From Ramlibacter sp. (GTDB lineage: Bacteria; Pseudomonadota; Gammaproteobacteria; Burkholderiales; Burkholderiaceae_C), in NCBI GenBank assembly GCA_028292185.1, contig JAQGMT010000276.1, positions 1 to 27,140 of the forward strand: DNA of 27,140 nt, given 5' to 3'. The position numbers and the translations under genes are program-made. Below the pieces are notes generated by a model, which was not told where the DNA came from, searched no databases, and saw nothing but the letters and a program-made list of their open reading frames with translations. This document shows, piece after piece, positions 1-6,514 of this stretch (positions within the stretch are counted from its first letter, which is position 1; each line of letters opens with the position of its first letter).

Positions 1-1051
1 CATTCTCGACAACGTGATCGACATCAATTACTACGCCGTGAAGAAGGCGCGCGACTCAAACATGCGCCACCGACCGGTGGGCCTGGGCATCATGGGCTTC
101 CAGGACGCGCTGTACGAACTGCGCGTCCCCTACGCGTCGCAAGAGGCGGTGGAGTTCGCCGACAAGTCGATGGAAGCCGTCTGCTACCACGCCTACTGGG
201 CCTCGACCGAGCTGGCCCGGGAGCGCGGCAAGTACTCCAGCTACAAGGGCTCGCTCTGGGACAAGGGCATCATGCCGCTGGATACGCTGGACATGCTGGC
301 CGAAGCACGCGGCGGGTATGTAGAGGTTGACCGCTCCTCCTCGCTGGACTGGGAAGCCCTGCGCAAGAAGATCGCCAAAGACGGCATGCGCAATTCCAAC
401 TGCGTGGCCATTGCGCCGACCGCCACCATCTCCAACATCATCGGCGTGGACGCCTCGATCGAGCCCTGCTTCGGCAACCTGTCGGTCAAGTCCAACCTGT
501 CGGGCGAGTTCACCGTGATCAACCACTACCTGGTGCGCGATTTGAAGCGCCTGGGCTTGTGGGACGACGTGATGGTGATGGACCTGAAGCACTTCGACGG
601 TTCGCTGCGCCCGATCGACCGGGTGCCGGAGGCCGTGAAGGCGCTCTACGCGACGGCCTTCGAAGTCGAGCCGGTCTGGCTGGTGGAAGCGGCGGCGCGC
701 CGGCAGAAGTGGATCGACCAGGCCCAGTCGCTCAATATCTATATGGCGGGCGCTTCGGGCAAGAAGCTCGACGACACCTACAAACTGGCCTGGCTGCGCG
801 GACTGAAGACCACCTACTACCTGCGCACCACCAGCGCGACGCACGCCGAGAAATCCACCGTGCAATCGGGACGCCTGAACGCGGTGTCGTCGGGCGGCGC
901 GCAAGGCGGCATGAGCGCCTCCGGCGCCGGCAAACTGTCCGCGCTCGATGCCGCCGCGGCGGCGGCCGCGTCGCAGATGAATGCAGGCGCAGCGGCAACC
1001 GACATCAAGTTCTGCGCGATCGACGATCCCGGTTGCGAGGCATGCCAGTGA
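1..1051 (+). CDS. nrdA: Ribonucleoside-diphosphate reductase, alpha (large) subunit, 3' part
   Basis: C-terminal ~350 residues of the class I catalytic subunit, which reduces ribonucleoside diphosphates to deoxyribonucleotides together with the NrdB protein encoded next. The frame is already open at base 2 and the 5' end lies outside the window. Family landmarks are visible: the APTATISNI stretch near the active-site barrel, followed by IEPCFGNL; the adjacent tyrosine pair in TTYYLRT, which corresponds to the radical-transfer dyad (Tyr730-Tyr731 in E. coli numbering); and a C-terminal swinging tail ending CEACQ, whose two cysteines would re-reduce the active site. A glycine- and alanine-rich flexible linker (about bases 880-990) precedes the tail, as expected for a mobile arm. 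The complete nrdB follows 170 bp downstream on the same strand. Identification is secure; only the missing 5' end limits it. Confidence 0.96.
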   Translation, partial: ILDNVIDINYYAVKKARDSNMRHRPVGLGIMGFQDALYELRVPYASQEAVEFADKSMEAVCYHAYWASTELARERGKYSSYKGSLWDKGIMPLDTLDMLAEARGGYVEVDRSSSLDWEALRKKIAKDGMRNSNCVAIAPTATISNIIGVDASIEPCFGNLSVKSNLSGEFTVINHYLVRDLKRLGLWDDVMVMDLKHFDGSLRPIDRVPEAVKALYATAFEVEPVWLVEAAARRQKWIDQAQSLNIYMAGASGKKLDDTYKLAWLRGLKTTYYLRTTSATHAEKSTVQSGRLNAVSSGGAQGGMSASGAGKLSALDAAAAAAASQMNAGAAATDIKFCAIDDPGCEACQ

Positions 1052-1152
1052 CCGGCATGAGCGTCGCCAACAGCAAGGCGCAAATCGCAAACGCGCGTCG
1101 CGAAACTGTCGGTGTTCTCCGACATCGCGCGATGCAATTGAGCAACACAATC

Positions 1153-1196
1153 GGGCAGTGATGTGAACAGACACTTTGCATTTCATATCACTGCTC
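1153..1196. promoter_or_regulatory. 15-bp inverted repeat between nrdA and nrdB
   Basis: GGGCAGTGATGTGAA (1153-1167) pairs with TTCATATCACTGCTC (1182-1196). Thirteen of 15 positions are exact and two are G-T wobbles, with a 14-nt loop. There is no U tract, so it is not a classical terminator. It overlaps the candidate nrdB promoter and could be an operator dyad or an mRNA stem-loop setting the nrdA:nrdB ratio. It does not resemble the NrdR box that I know from other bacteria. Confidence 0.6.
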
Positions 1197-1203
1197 ACAT
1201 AAT
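1176..1203 (+). promoter_or_regulatory. Candidate sigma-70 promoter of nrdB
   Basis: TTGCAT (1176-1181), a 16-nt spacer, and CATAAT (1198-1203; 5 of 6 matches to TATAAT). The -35 match is only 3 of 6. The predicted 5' leader to the ATG at 1222 is about 12 nt. The rest of the 1052-1221 gap holds the inverted repeat described separately and no convincing ORF. Confidence 0.35.
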
Positions 1204-1221
1204 CCGAGCATTGGAAAACTT

Positions 1222-2454
1222 ATGTTGACCTGGGACGAAGAAGTCAAGCCCACTTCGCCAGCATCGAACAACAGCGGTTCTTATCAGAACCGCGAGGTGG
1301 ATCATTCACCTCTTTCTTCCGCCTCCCAGATTCCCCAGCCTGCTCTGCGCACGCTCGATGACGTTGCGCTGCGCGCGCCGGTGGTGAACCCGAACGTCGC
1401 TTCCGTTGTCCCGGACACCTCGCCTCCCGCGATCAAGCACCGCGTCAAGGCTTCGGACAAACGCATCATCAACGGCCAGACCGACGTCAACCAGCTGGTG
1501 CCGTTCAAGTACAAGTGGGCCTGGGAAAAGTACCTGGCCACGTGCTCGAACCACTGGATGCCGCAGGAAGTGAACATGACGCGCGACATCGCGTTGTGGA
1601 AAGATCCGAACGGCCTGACCGAAGACGAGCGCCGCGTCATCAAGCGCAACCTCGGCTTCTTCGTCACCGCCGATTCGCTGGCCGCCAACAACATCGTGCT
1701 GGGCACCTACCGCCACATCACGGCGCCCGAGTGCCGCCAGTTCCTGCTGCGCCAGGCCTTCGAGGAAGCGATTCACACGCACGCCTACCAGTACATCGTC
1801 GAGTCGCTCGGCCTGGACGAAGCCGAGATCTTCAACGCGTACAACGAAATCCCATCGATCCGCGACAAGGACCAGTTCCTGATTCCCTTCATCGAGGCGA
1901 TCAGCGATCCGCACTTCCACACCGGCACGCACGAGAACGACCAGACGCTGCTGAAAAGCCTGATCGTGTTCGCCTGCCTGATGGAAGGCCTGTTCTTCTA
2001 TGTGGGCTTCACCCAGATCCTGGCGCTGGGCCGGCAGAACAAGATGACCGGCGCCGCCGAGCAGTACCAGTACATCCTGCGCGACGAGTCGATGCATTGC
2101 AACTTCGGCATCGACCTGATCAACCAGTTGAAGCTCGAGAACCCGAACCTGTGGACTTCCGAGTTCAAGGCGGAGATCAAGGCCCTGTTCCAGAAGGCCG
2201 TCGAGCTCGAATACCGTTATGCCGAGGACACCATGCCGCGTGGCGTGCTCGGCCTCAATGCCTCCATGTTCAAGGGCTACCTGCGCTATATCGCCAACCG
2301 GCGTGCCACGCAGATCGGCCTGGAAGCGCTCTACCCCAACGAGGAAAACCCTTTCCCTTGGATGAGCGAGATGATTGACCTGAAGAAAGAGCGCAATTTC
2401 TTCGAAACCCGCGTGATCGAGTACCAGACGGGTGGGGCGCTTTCCTGGGATTGA
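1222..2454 (+). CDS. nrdB: Ribonucleoside-diphosphate reductase, beta (small) subunit
   Basis: Diiron/tyrosyl-radical subunit of class Ia ribonucleotide reductase, 410 aa. It generates the radical used by NrdA. All expected metal ligands can be placed: Asp151 (TADSLAANN), Glu182 and His185 (EEAIHTHAY), Glu255 (LMEGLFFY), Glu289 and His292 (DESMH). Tyr189, four residues after His185, is the radical tyrosine position (Tyr122 in E. coli). Its presence argues for a class Ia enzyme rather than a tyrosine-less one. About 85 N-terminal residues are low-complexity (Ser/Pro/Val rich) and precede the conserved core, so the protein is longer than the ~375-residue E. coli form. The ATG at 1222 has only a weak Shine-Dalgarno (GGA, 8-10 nt upstream). 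The C-terminus ends in GGALSWD; the acidic/aromatic end is where NrdB docks on NrdA. Confidence 0.97.
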   Translation: MLTWDEEVKPTSPASNNSGSYQNREVDHSPLSSASQIPQPALRTLDDVALRAPVVNPNVASVVPDTSPPAIKHRVKASDKRIINGQTDVNQLVPFKYKWAWEKYLATCSNHWMPQEVNMTRDIALWKDPNGLTEDERRVIKRNLGFFVTADSLAANNIVLGTYRHITAPECRQFLLRQAFEEAIHTHAYQYIVESLGLDEAEIFNAYNEIPSIRDKDQFLIPFIEAISDPHFHTGTHENDQTLLKSLIVFACLMEGLFFYVGFTQILALGRQNKMTGAAEQYQYILRDESMHCNFGIDLINQLKLENPNLWTSEFKAEIKALFQKAVELEYRYAEDTMPRGVLGLNASMFKGYLRYIANRRATQIGLEALYPNEENPFPWMSEMIDLKKERNFFETRVIEYQTGGALSWD

Positions 2455-2496
2455 GTAGCAATAGCAGGATCAGGTTCGGATTCGCGCGGGACGCGA

Positions 2497-2567
2497 CCAT
2501 GCCGCAGAGCATGGCACGTTGCGCGCAACGGTGTTCATGACGCTGGGTTTTTGCCCAACTTCATGAA
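2497..2567 (+). promoter_or_regulatory. Cluster of three stem-loops between nrdB and the histone-like gene
   Basis: Three dyads follow each other: CCATGC/GCATGG (2497-2502 with 2509-2514, loop of 6); the perfect palindrome CGTTGCGCGCAACG (2517-2530); and a nested structure in which TTCATGA (2534-2540) pairs with TCATGAA (2561-2567) around TGGG/CCCA (2544-2547 with 2554-2557). None has a terminal U tract. They may form a transcript 3' end for nrdB, an RNase barrier, or leader structure for the histone-like gene. The gap 2455-2639 holds no gene that I can support. Confidence 0.45.
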
Positions 2568-2607
2568 TCGCTTCATGCAATCCAACAAGCATGGAGTGCT
2601 TCTTTGG

Positions 2608-2621
2608 TTGATGTTGATCAA
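2608..2621. promoter_or_regulatory. Perfect FNR/ANR-type box
   Basis: TTGATGTTGATCAA matches the FNR/ANR consensus TTGAT-N4-ATCAA at all ten specified bases. It ends 18 nt before the ATG of the histone-like gene and 7 nt before its ribosome binding site. If functional, it lies near or downstream of the start of transcription, so it would more naturally repress than activate. No oxygen-sensing FNR gene is in the window. The sequence match is certain, the function is inferred. Confidence 0.55.
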
Positions 2622-2628
2622 CTTGAAC

Positions 2629-2633
2629 AGGAG
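2629..2633 (+). promoter_or_regulatory. Ribosome binding site that fixes the histone-like start
   Basis: AGGAG lies 6 nt before the ATG at 2640. An upstream in-frame start at 2604 would put this site inside the coding region and add residues unlike the Lys/Ala repeats, so 2640 is preferred. Confidence 0.8.
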
Positions 2634-2639
2634 ATAGTT

Positions 2640-3083
2640 ATGGCAACTGCAAAGAAATCGGCCGCCAAGAAGGCCACAAAGAGACCGGCGGCGAAGAAGT
2701 CCGCGGCCAAGCGCCCGGCAGCCAAGAAGTCGGCTGCGAAGCGCCCGGCGGCGAAGAAGGCCGCGAAGCGCCCGGCAGCGAAGAAGGCTGCCAAGAAGGC
2801 TCCGGCGAAGAAGGCCGCTGCCAAGAAGCGCCCGGCGGCGAAGAAGGCTGCGAAGAAGACTGCAGCCAAGAAAAAGCCCGCTGCGAAGAAAAGGCCTGCG
2901 GCGAAAAAGGCTGCAAAAAAGCCCGCCAAGAAAGCAGCGAAAAAGCCTGCTGCGAAGGCAGCAAAGAAGTCTGCTGCCAAGCCGGTAGCCAAGGCGGCCC
3001 CGGCCGCCCCTGCGGCACCGGCCGCGCAGACGACGCTGAACCCGCAGGCAGCCTGGCCGTTTCCGACGGCCAGCAAGCCCTAA
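2640..3083 (+). CDS. Histone H1-like nucleoid protein
   Basis: 147-residue, extremely basic and alanine-rich DNA-binding protein. Nearly the whole chain consists of degenerate repeats built from AAKK, RPAAKK and APAKK units, resembling the C-terminal domain of eukaryotic linker histone H1 and the H1-like proteins of Bordetella and other Burkholderiales. It should be disordered when free and should bind and compact DNA through charge. The last ~25 residues leave the repeat pattern: an Ala/Pro stretch, then LNPQAAWPFPTASKP, an end I associate with this family in Burkholderiales. The start at 2640 is chosen for its AGGAG site. Because the gene itself is a DNA repeat, its length is likely to vary among strains. 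A perfect FNR-type palindrome precedes it and a strong terminator follows, so it is probably a single-gene transcript. No globular domain is present. Confidence 0.92.
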   Translation: MATAKKSAAKKATKRPAAKKSAAKRPAAKKSAAKRPAAKKAAKRPAAKKAAKKAPAKKAAAKKRPAAKKAAKKTAAKKKPAAKKRPAAKKAAKKPAKKAAKKPAAKAAKKSAAKPVAKAAPAAPAAPAAQTTLNPQAAWPFPTASKP

Positions 3084-3126
3084 GGCTCAAGCGGGCTTGC
3101 CGCAAGGCAAGTGCAGTACCCGCTTC

Positions 3127-3157
3127 AAGCCCGGTACCGAAAGGTGCCGGGCTTTTT
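3127..3157 (+). terminator. Rho-independent terminator after the histone-like gene
   Basis: AAGCCCGGTACC (3127-3138), GAAA tetraloop, GGTGCCGGGCTT (3143-3154) with one wobble pair, running into a T tract that ends at 3157. This 12-bp stem is a strong intrinsic terminator 44 nt after the stop codon. It also argues against starting the next gene upstream of it. Confidence 0.92.
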
Positions 3158-3209
3158 CATGGGCGGCGATTCCACGCACAATGGTGTGCCGCCTCATTGC
3201 GGCCGCGCC

Positions 3210-3869
3210 ATGACCACGCTTCGCCCGTCACAGAATGTCCCTGGCGCCTCGCCTGCTCGACCGCTCGCACCGCAGCGCAAGCCGCAAGGGCAGGCGGATC
3301 TGTTCGGTGCGGCCCGCCCGCCGCTGCCCGACGGCATGGTCTATCAGACAGACTTCCTCAGCGCTGCGGAAGAAGCGCACTACATCGATATCATCGCGTC
3401 GCTGCCGCTGACTGAAATGAACTACCGCGGCTACACCGCGCGCCGGCGGGTGGTGAGCTACGGGGGCAAATACGATTTCTCTGCGCACCGGCTCGAGCCT
3501 TCCTTGCCACTGCCGGCCGAGCTCGAACCGCTGCGCGTGAAAGCGGCAGCGTGGCTCGGCATTTCGCCCGAGGCGTTCACGCAGACCCTGGTGGCTGAAT
3601 ATCGCGAAGGCACGCCGCTGGGCTGGCACCGCGACGTGCCCGACTTCGGGGACGTGGTGGGCGTGTCGCTGCTCGGCGAGGGCGTGATGCGCTTCAGGCC
3701 CTACCCACCGCGCGAGCCGAAGAAAGCCGACGTGATCAAGCTGACGATCCAGCCGCGTTCCATCTACCTGTTGCGCGGCCCGGCGCGGTGGGCATGGCAG
3801 CACAACGTGTCGCCGGTGCGAGAGCTGCGCTACTCCATCACCTTTCGAACGTCGCGCCAGCCGGCCTGA
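3210..3869 (+). CDS. AlkB-like Fe(II)/2-oxoglutarate dioxygenase
   Basis: 219-residue member of the AlkB family, which removes alkyl lesions from nucleic acid bases by oxidative demethylation using Fe(II), O2 and 2-oxoglutarate. The iron triad is present: His140 and Asp142 in WHRDVPDFG, and His198 in WQHNVSPV. The 2-oxoglutarate arginines fit Arg207 and Arg213 in RYSITFR. NYRGYTARRRVVSYGG resembles the nucleotide-recognition lid of the short bacterial AlkB-like group rather than E. coli AlkB itself, so the substrate (DNA, RNA or another) is uncertain. The ATG at 3210 is chosen because an alternative at 3111 would place the upstream terminator inside the gene; 3159 remains possible. No clear Shine-Dalgarno is visible. 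The first ~45 residues are Pro/Ala rich and probably flexible. Likely monocistronic. Confidence 0.88.
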   Translation: MTTLRPSQNVPGASPARPLAPQRKPQGQADLFGAARPPLPDGMVYQTDFLSAAEEAHYIDIIASLPLTEMNYRGYTARRRVVSYGGKYDFSAHRLEPSLPLPAELEPLRVKAAAWLGISPEAFTQTLVAEYREGTPLGWHRDVPDFGDVVGVSLLGEGVMRFRPYPPREPKKADVIKLTIQPRSIYLLRGPARWAWQHNVSPVRELRYSITFRTSRQPA

Positions 3870-4041
3870 GCCAAAGGTGTGGATGGCCGTGCGCCTAACG
3901 CTCTGCCCATCCGTCTTTGCACGTGCGGGAAACTCTGCTTTACAGCGGATTACAAAAAACGCGGGGAACAGCGGCACCCTTTACCTGCGCTTTGCGATAG
4001 TTTGAGCGGCTGAGGCGTTCTACTTGCCTAGAGACACTCAT

Positions 4042-6495
4042 ATGACTCCACGCTGCTTCGACCACCTTCTCAACCGCTGGCTCATGGTGCTGTGGATTGC
4101 CTTGTGGGTGAGCCCCGTCTGGGCGCAATCCGACCCCCCCGGGCGCGTCGGGCAGATCAATTATGTCGAGGGCGTGGTCACGTTTTCGCCGGCCGGCGAC
4201 AACGAATGGATCGACGCCATACTCAACCGCCCGCTGGTTCGCGGCGATCGCCTGTGGACCGACAAGGGCTCACGAGCGGAAATCCAGGTGGGCTCCGCGG
4301 CGGTGCGCATGAGCGGGCAAACCCAGCTGGAAGTGTTGGCGCTGGATGACCAGTCCACCCAGTTGAGCGTCACCCAGGGCACCGTGTACGTTCGCGTTCG
4401 CAGCCTGCCTGAGGGCGAGAACTTCGAGATCGACACACCCAACCTGGCGTACCGCGCCGCTTATCCAGGCGACTATCGCGTTGACGTGGATGCGGCGGGC
4501 GGCACCAGCCGCGTCACCATCCACTCCGGCACCGGCGCGGTCTATGGCGAGGCCGGGCAGTCATTGCCGCTCGGCGGCGGCCAGCAGATCACGTTCCGCG
4601 CCCGCTCGCTGGCCCAGGTGGACAAGCAGGAGTCGCCCCCGCAAGACAATTTCGATCGTTGGGCGGCCGAGCGCAACCGGCGCGAGGACCAATCCGTTTC
4701 CGCGCGCTACGTGCCGCGCGAGGTGGTCGGTTATCAGCAGCTCGACGCGCACGGCCAGTGGTCGCAAGACCCCACCTATGGCCCGGTCTGGGTTCCGCAG
4801 GGAACGCCCGCCAACTGGGCGCCTTACCGCGACGGCCGCTGGGAGTGGATGGCGCCATGGGGCTGGACCTGGATCGACAACGCGCCTTGGGGGTTCGCGC
4901 CCTCGCACTACGGACGCTGGGCGATGATCAATTCGCGCTGGGCCTGGGTGCCGGGGCGCCTGGGTTTCCGGCCCATCTATGCGCCGGCGCTGGTTGCCTT
5001 CATCGGCGGCGGGTCCATTTCGGCCTGGAGCATTCCGATCGCGGCCGGCCGGCCGGGCTTCGCCTGGTTCCCCTTGGGCCCGGGCGAAGCGTGGCAGCCG
5101 GGCTTCAAGGCGAGCCCGACCTATGTCAGTAACGTCAATCGCAACATGTCGCCCTTGGCCAGCGCCAGCTATGTGCATCAGGGTCGTCCAGAAGCGTTGA
5201 CCGCGCTGTCCACCGAAGATTTCCAGCGCGGCCGGCCGGTGGGCGCGAGCTGGTTGCGGGTGGCCGCCAACGTGTTGACCAAGGCGCAGATCGTGCCGCC
5301 GCCGCCGATGCCCGAAGCGCGCGTGCTCGCTTCACGCGAGCGGCTGGCAGTCGCGCGGGCCGCTCCGCCGTCGCCGGCCGATACGCGCCAGGTGGCGTCG
5401 GGCAGCGCGCCGTCTCCCGCACAAAAACAAGCAACGCAGCCGCCGGCACAGGCGCAGCGAACGGAAGCGAAAGCATCCGCGCCGGCCAAATCAGAGCAGG
5501 CGAAAGCGGCCGAGCAAGCCAAGAGCGTTGCACAGGCCAGGGCAGCCGAGCAAGCCAAGGCCGCGGAGCAGTCCCGCCTCGCAGAGCAGGCCAAGGCAGC
5601 CGAGCAAGCGAAAGCAGCGGAGCAAGCCAAGGCGGTCGCGGCGCAGGCCAGGGAAGCGGAACAGGTGAAGTTGGCGCAGCAAGCGAAGCTGGCACAACAA
5701 AGCAAGGCGGCGCAACAGGCCAAGCTGGCGGAGCAAGCGAACTTGGCGCAGCAGGCGAAGCTTGCCGAACGCGCTAAGGCGGCGGACCAAGCCAAGCTGG
5801 CACAGCAGGCGGTCGCAGCGCAGCGCGCCAAGCTGGCGCTGCAACAGCAGGCCAAGACCGCCGAACAAGCGCGCATCGCGCAACAGGCCAAGCTCGAACA
5901 GGCGGCGCAGCAAAGCCGCAGCGCCGAACAGGCGCGCCTCGCACAGAAGGCCAAGGCGTCGGAGCGAGGCAAGCGGATCGAACAAGCGAAAGCCGAGGAA
6001 GCCCTGAAGCGGGAGCGTCACGCCAAGGCCACAACGCCGGCCGCGCGACGCGAGCAGGTGCTTGCTCATCGCAGTGAGCCCGCGGCCAAGCAGCGCGAAA
6101 CCGTGGTCAAGCGCCAGGTTGCGGCTCGTGAAGAGCAGGTCCGGCGCACCGCGGCCAGCCGGCGTCCGGTTTATGCGCGCCAGGAGCCGGGCGTGCAAGA
6201 CGCGCACGCGCAGCGCGTCGAGCAATCACGCCGCGCGGCGGCACGCGATGCCGAGACGCTGCGCCTGCAGCGCGAGCAGGCCCGCCGCGAAGGACAGGAC
6301 TACGAGCAGAGTCAGCGCGAATCGTGGGACCGCTACCAGCAGACAGTGAGCGAGCAGTGGCGCCGCGACCAGGCGGCCGAGCAGCAGCGCGAGCGGGCCC
6401 GCCAGCGGCCCAGCCTGCGCAGCGACCGGCCGTCGCAGCCTTCTGAAGTCTGGCAGCGCGGCATACCCATCCTCAATTCCGGACCCACGAGCTGA
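4042..6495 (+). CDS. Exported FecR-domain/DUF6600-like protein with long Ala-Lys-Gln coiled-coil tail
   Basis: 817 residues. A signal peptide ends near Ala28 (core VLWIALWVSPVWA). A FecR-like beta domain covers about residues 34-170 (VEGVVTF, RGDRLWTDKGSRAEIQVG, GTVYVRVR). A tryptophan-rich block at about 210-320 (WAPYRDGRWEW, WGWTWID, HYGRWAMINSRWAWVPG) matches what I know as DUF6600. From about residue 480 to 650 the chain is degenerate AEQAKAAEQAK heptad-like repeats, TolA-like, then an Arg/Gln-rich helical tail. So an exported, probably periplasmic or envelope protein with a globular head and a long helical stalk. No FecI sigma factor or FecA receptor lies nearby, so the usual iron-signalling role is not supported. 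The ATG at 4042 gives a clean signal peptide; a TTG at 4024 is the alternative. A paralogue follows after 19 nt. The gap 3870-4041 shows no other gene. Function unknown. Confidence 0.85.
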   Translation: MTPRCFDHLLNRWLMVLWIALWVSPVWAQSDPPGRVGQINYVEGVVTFSPAGDNEWIDAILNRPLVRGDRLWTDKGSRAEIQVGSAAVRMSGQTQLEVLALDDQSTQLSVTQGTVYVRVRSLPEGENFEIDTPNLAYRAAYPGDYRVDVDAAGGTSRVTIHSGTGAVYGEAGQSLPLGGGQQITFRARSLAQVDKQESPPQDNFDRWAAERNRREDQSVSARYVPREVVGYQQLDAHGQWSQDPTYGPVWVPQGTPANWAPYRDGRWEWMAPWGWTWIDNAPWGFAPSHYGRWAMINSRWAWVPGRLGFRPIYAPALVAFIGGGSISAWSIPIAAGRPGFAWFPLGPGEAWQPGFKASPTYVSNVNRNMSPLASASYVHQGRPEALTALSTEDFQRGRPVGASWLRVAANVLTKAQIVPPPPMPEARVLASRERLAVARAAPPSPADTRQVASGSAPSPAQKQATQPPAQAQRTEAKASAPAKSEQAKAAEQAKSVAQARAAEQAKAAEQSRLAEQAKAAEQAKAAEQAKAVAAQAREAEQVKLAQQAKLAQQSKAAQQAKLAEQANLAQQAKLAERAKAADQAKLAQQAVAAQRAKLALQQQAKTAEQARIAQQAKLEQAAQQSRSAEQARLAQKAKASERGKRIEQAKAEEALKRERHAKATTPAARREQVLAHRSEPAAKQRETVVKRQVAAREEQVRRTAASRRPVYARQEPGVQDAHAQRVEQSRRAAARDAETLRLQREQARREGQDYEQSQRESWDRYQQTVSEQWRRDQAAEQQRERARQRPSLRSDRPSQPSEVWQRGIPILNSGPTS
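5484..5990 (+). repeat. Degenerate tandem repeat coding the AEQAK coiled-coil region
   Basis: Roughly 500 bp of imperfect units of 12-21 bp around the theme GCCGAGCAAGCCAAG, always kept in frame and coding for Ala-Glu/Gln-Gln-Ala-Lys. The units have diverged in synonymous and non-synonymous positions (AAKAAEQ, KLAQQA, KLAEQA), which points to old expansion with selection for helix-forming residues rather than recent slippage. Strain-to-strain length variation is likely. Confidence 0.8.
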
Positions 6496-6514
6496 GCCCC
6501 TGCGAGGCAGAGCC

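Noticed and set aside
56..1198. A 380-codon minus-strand frame opposite nrdA
   Set aside because: Arg/His-rich shadow of a conserved gene; no family match by eye.
1052..1221. NrdR boxes upstream of nrdB
   Set aside because: Only a single loose ACACAAT half-site (1145-1151); no paired boxes were found. The nrdA promoter lies outside the window.
2640..3083. CRISPR-like or satellite repeat in the Lys/Ala region
   Set aside because: Units vary in length and sequence and remain in frame throughout; this is protein-coding low complexity, with no spacer pattern.
3111..3209. Upstream in-frame start for the AlkB-like gene
   Set aside because: It would place the strong terminator at 3127-3157 within the coding region, and the extra residues do not look like the family.
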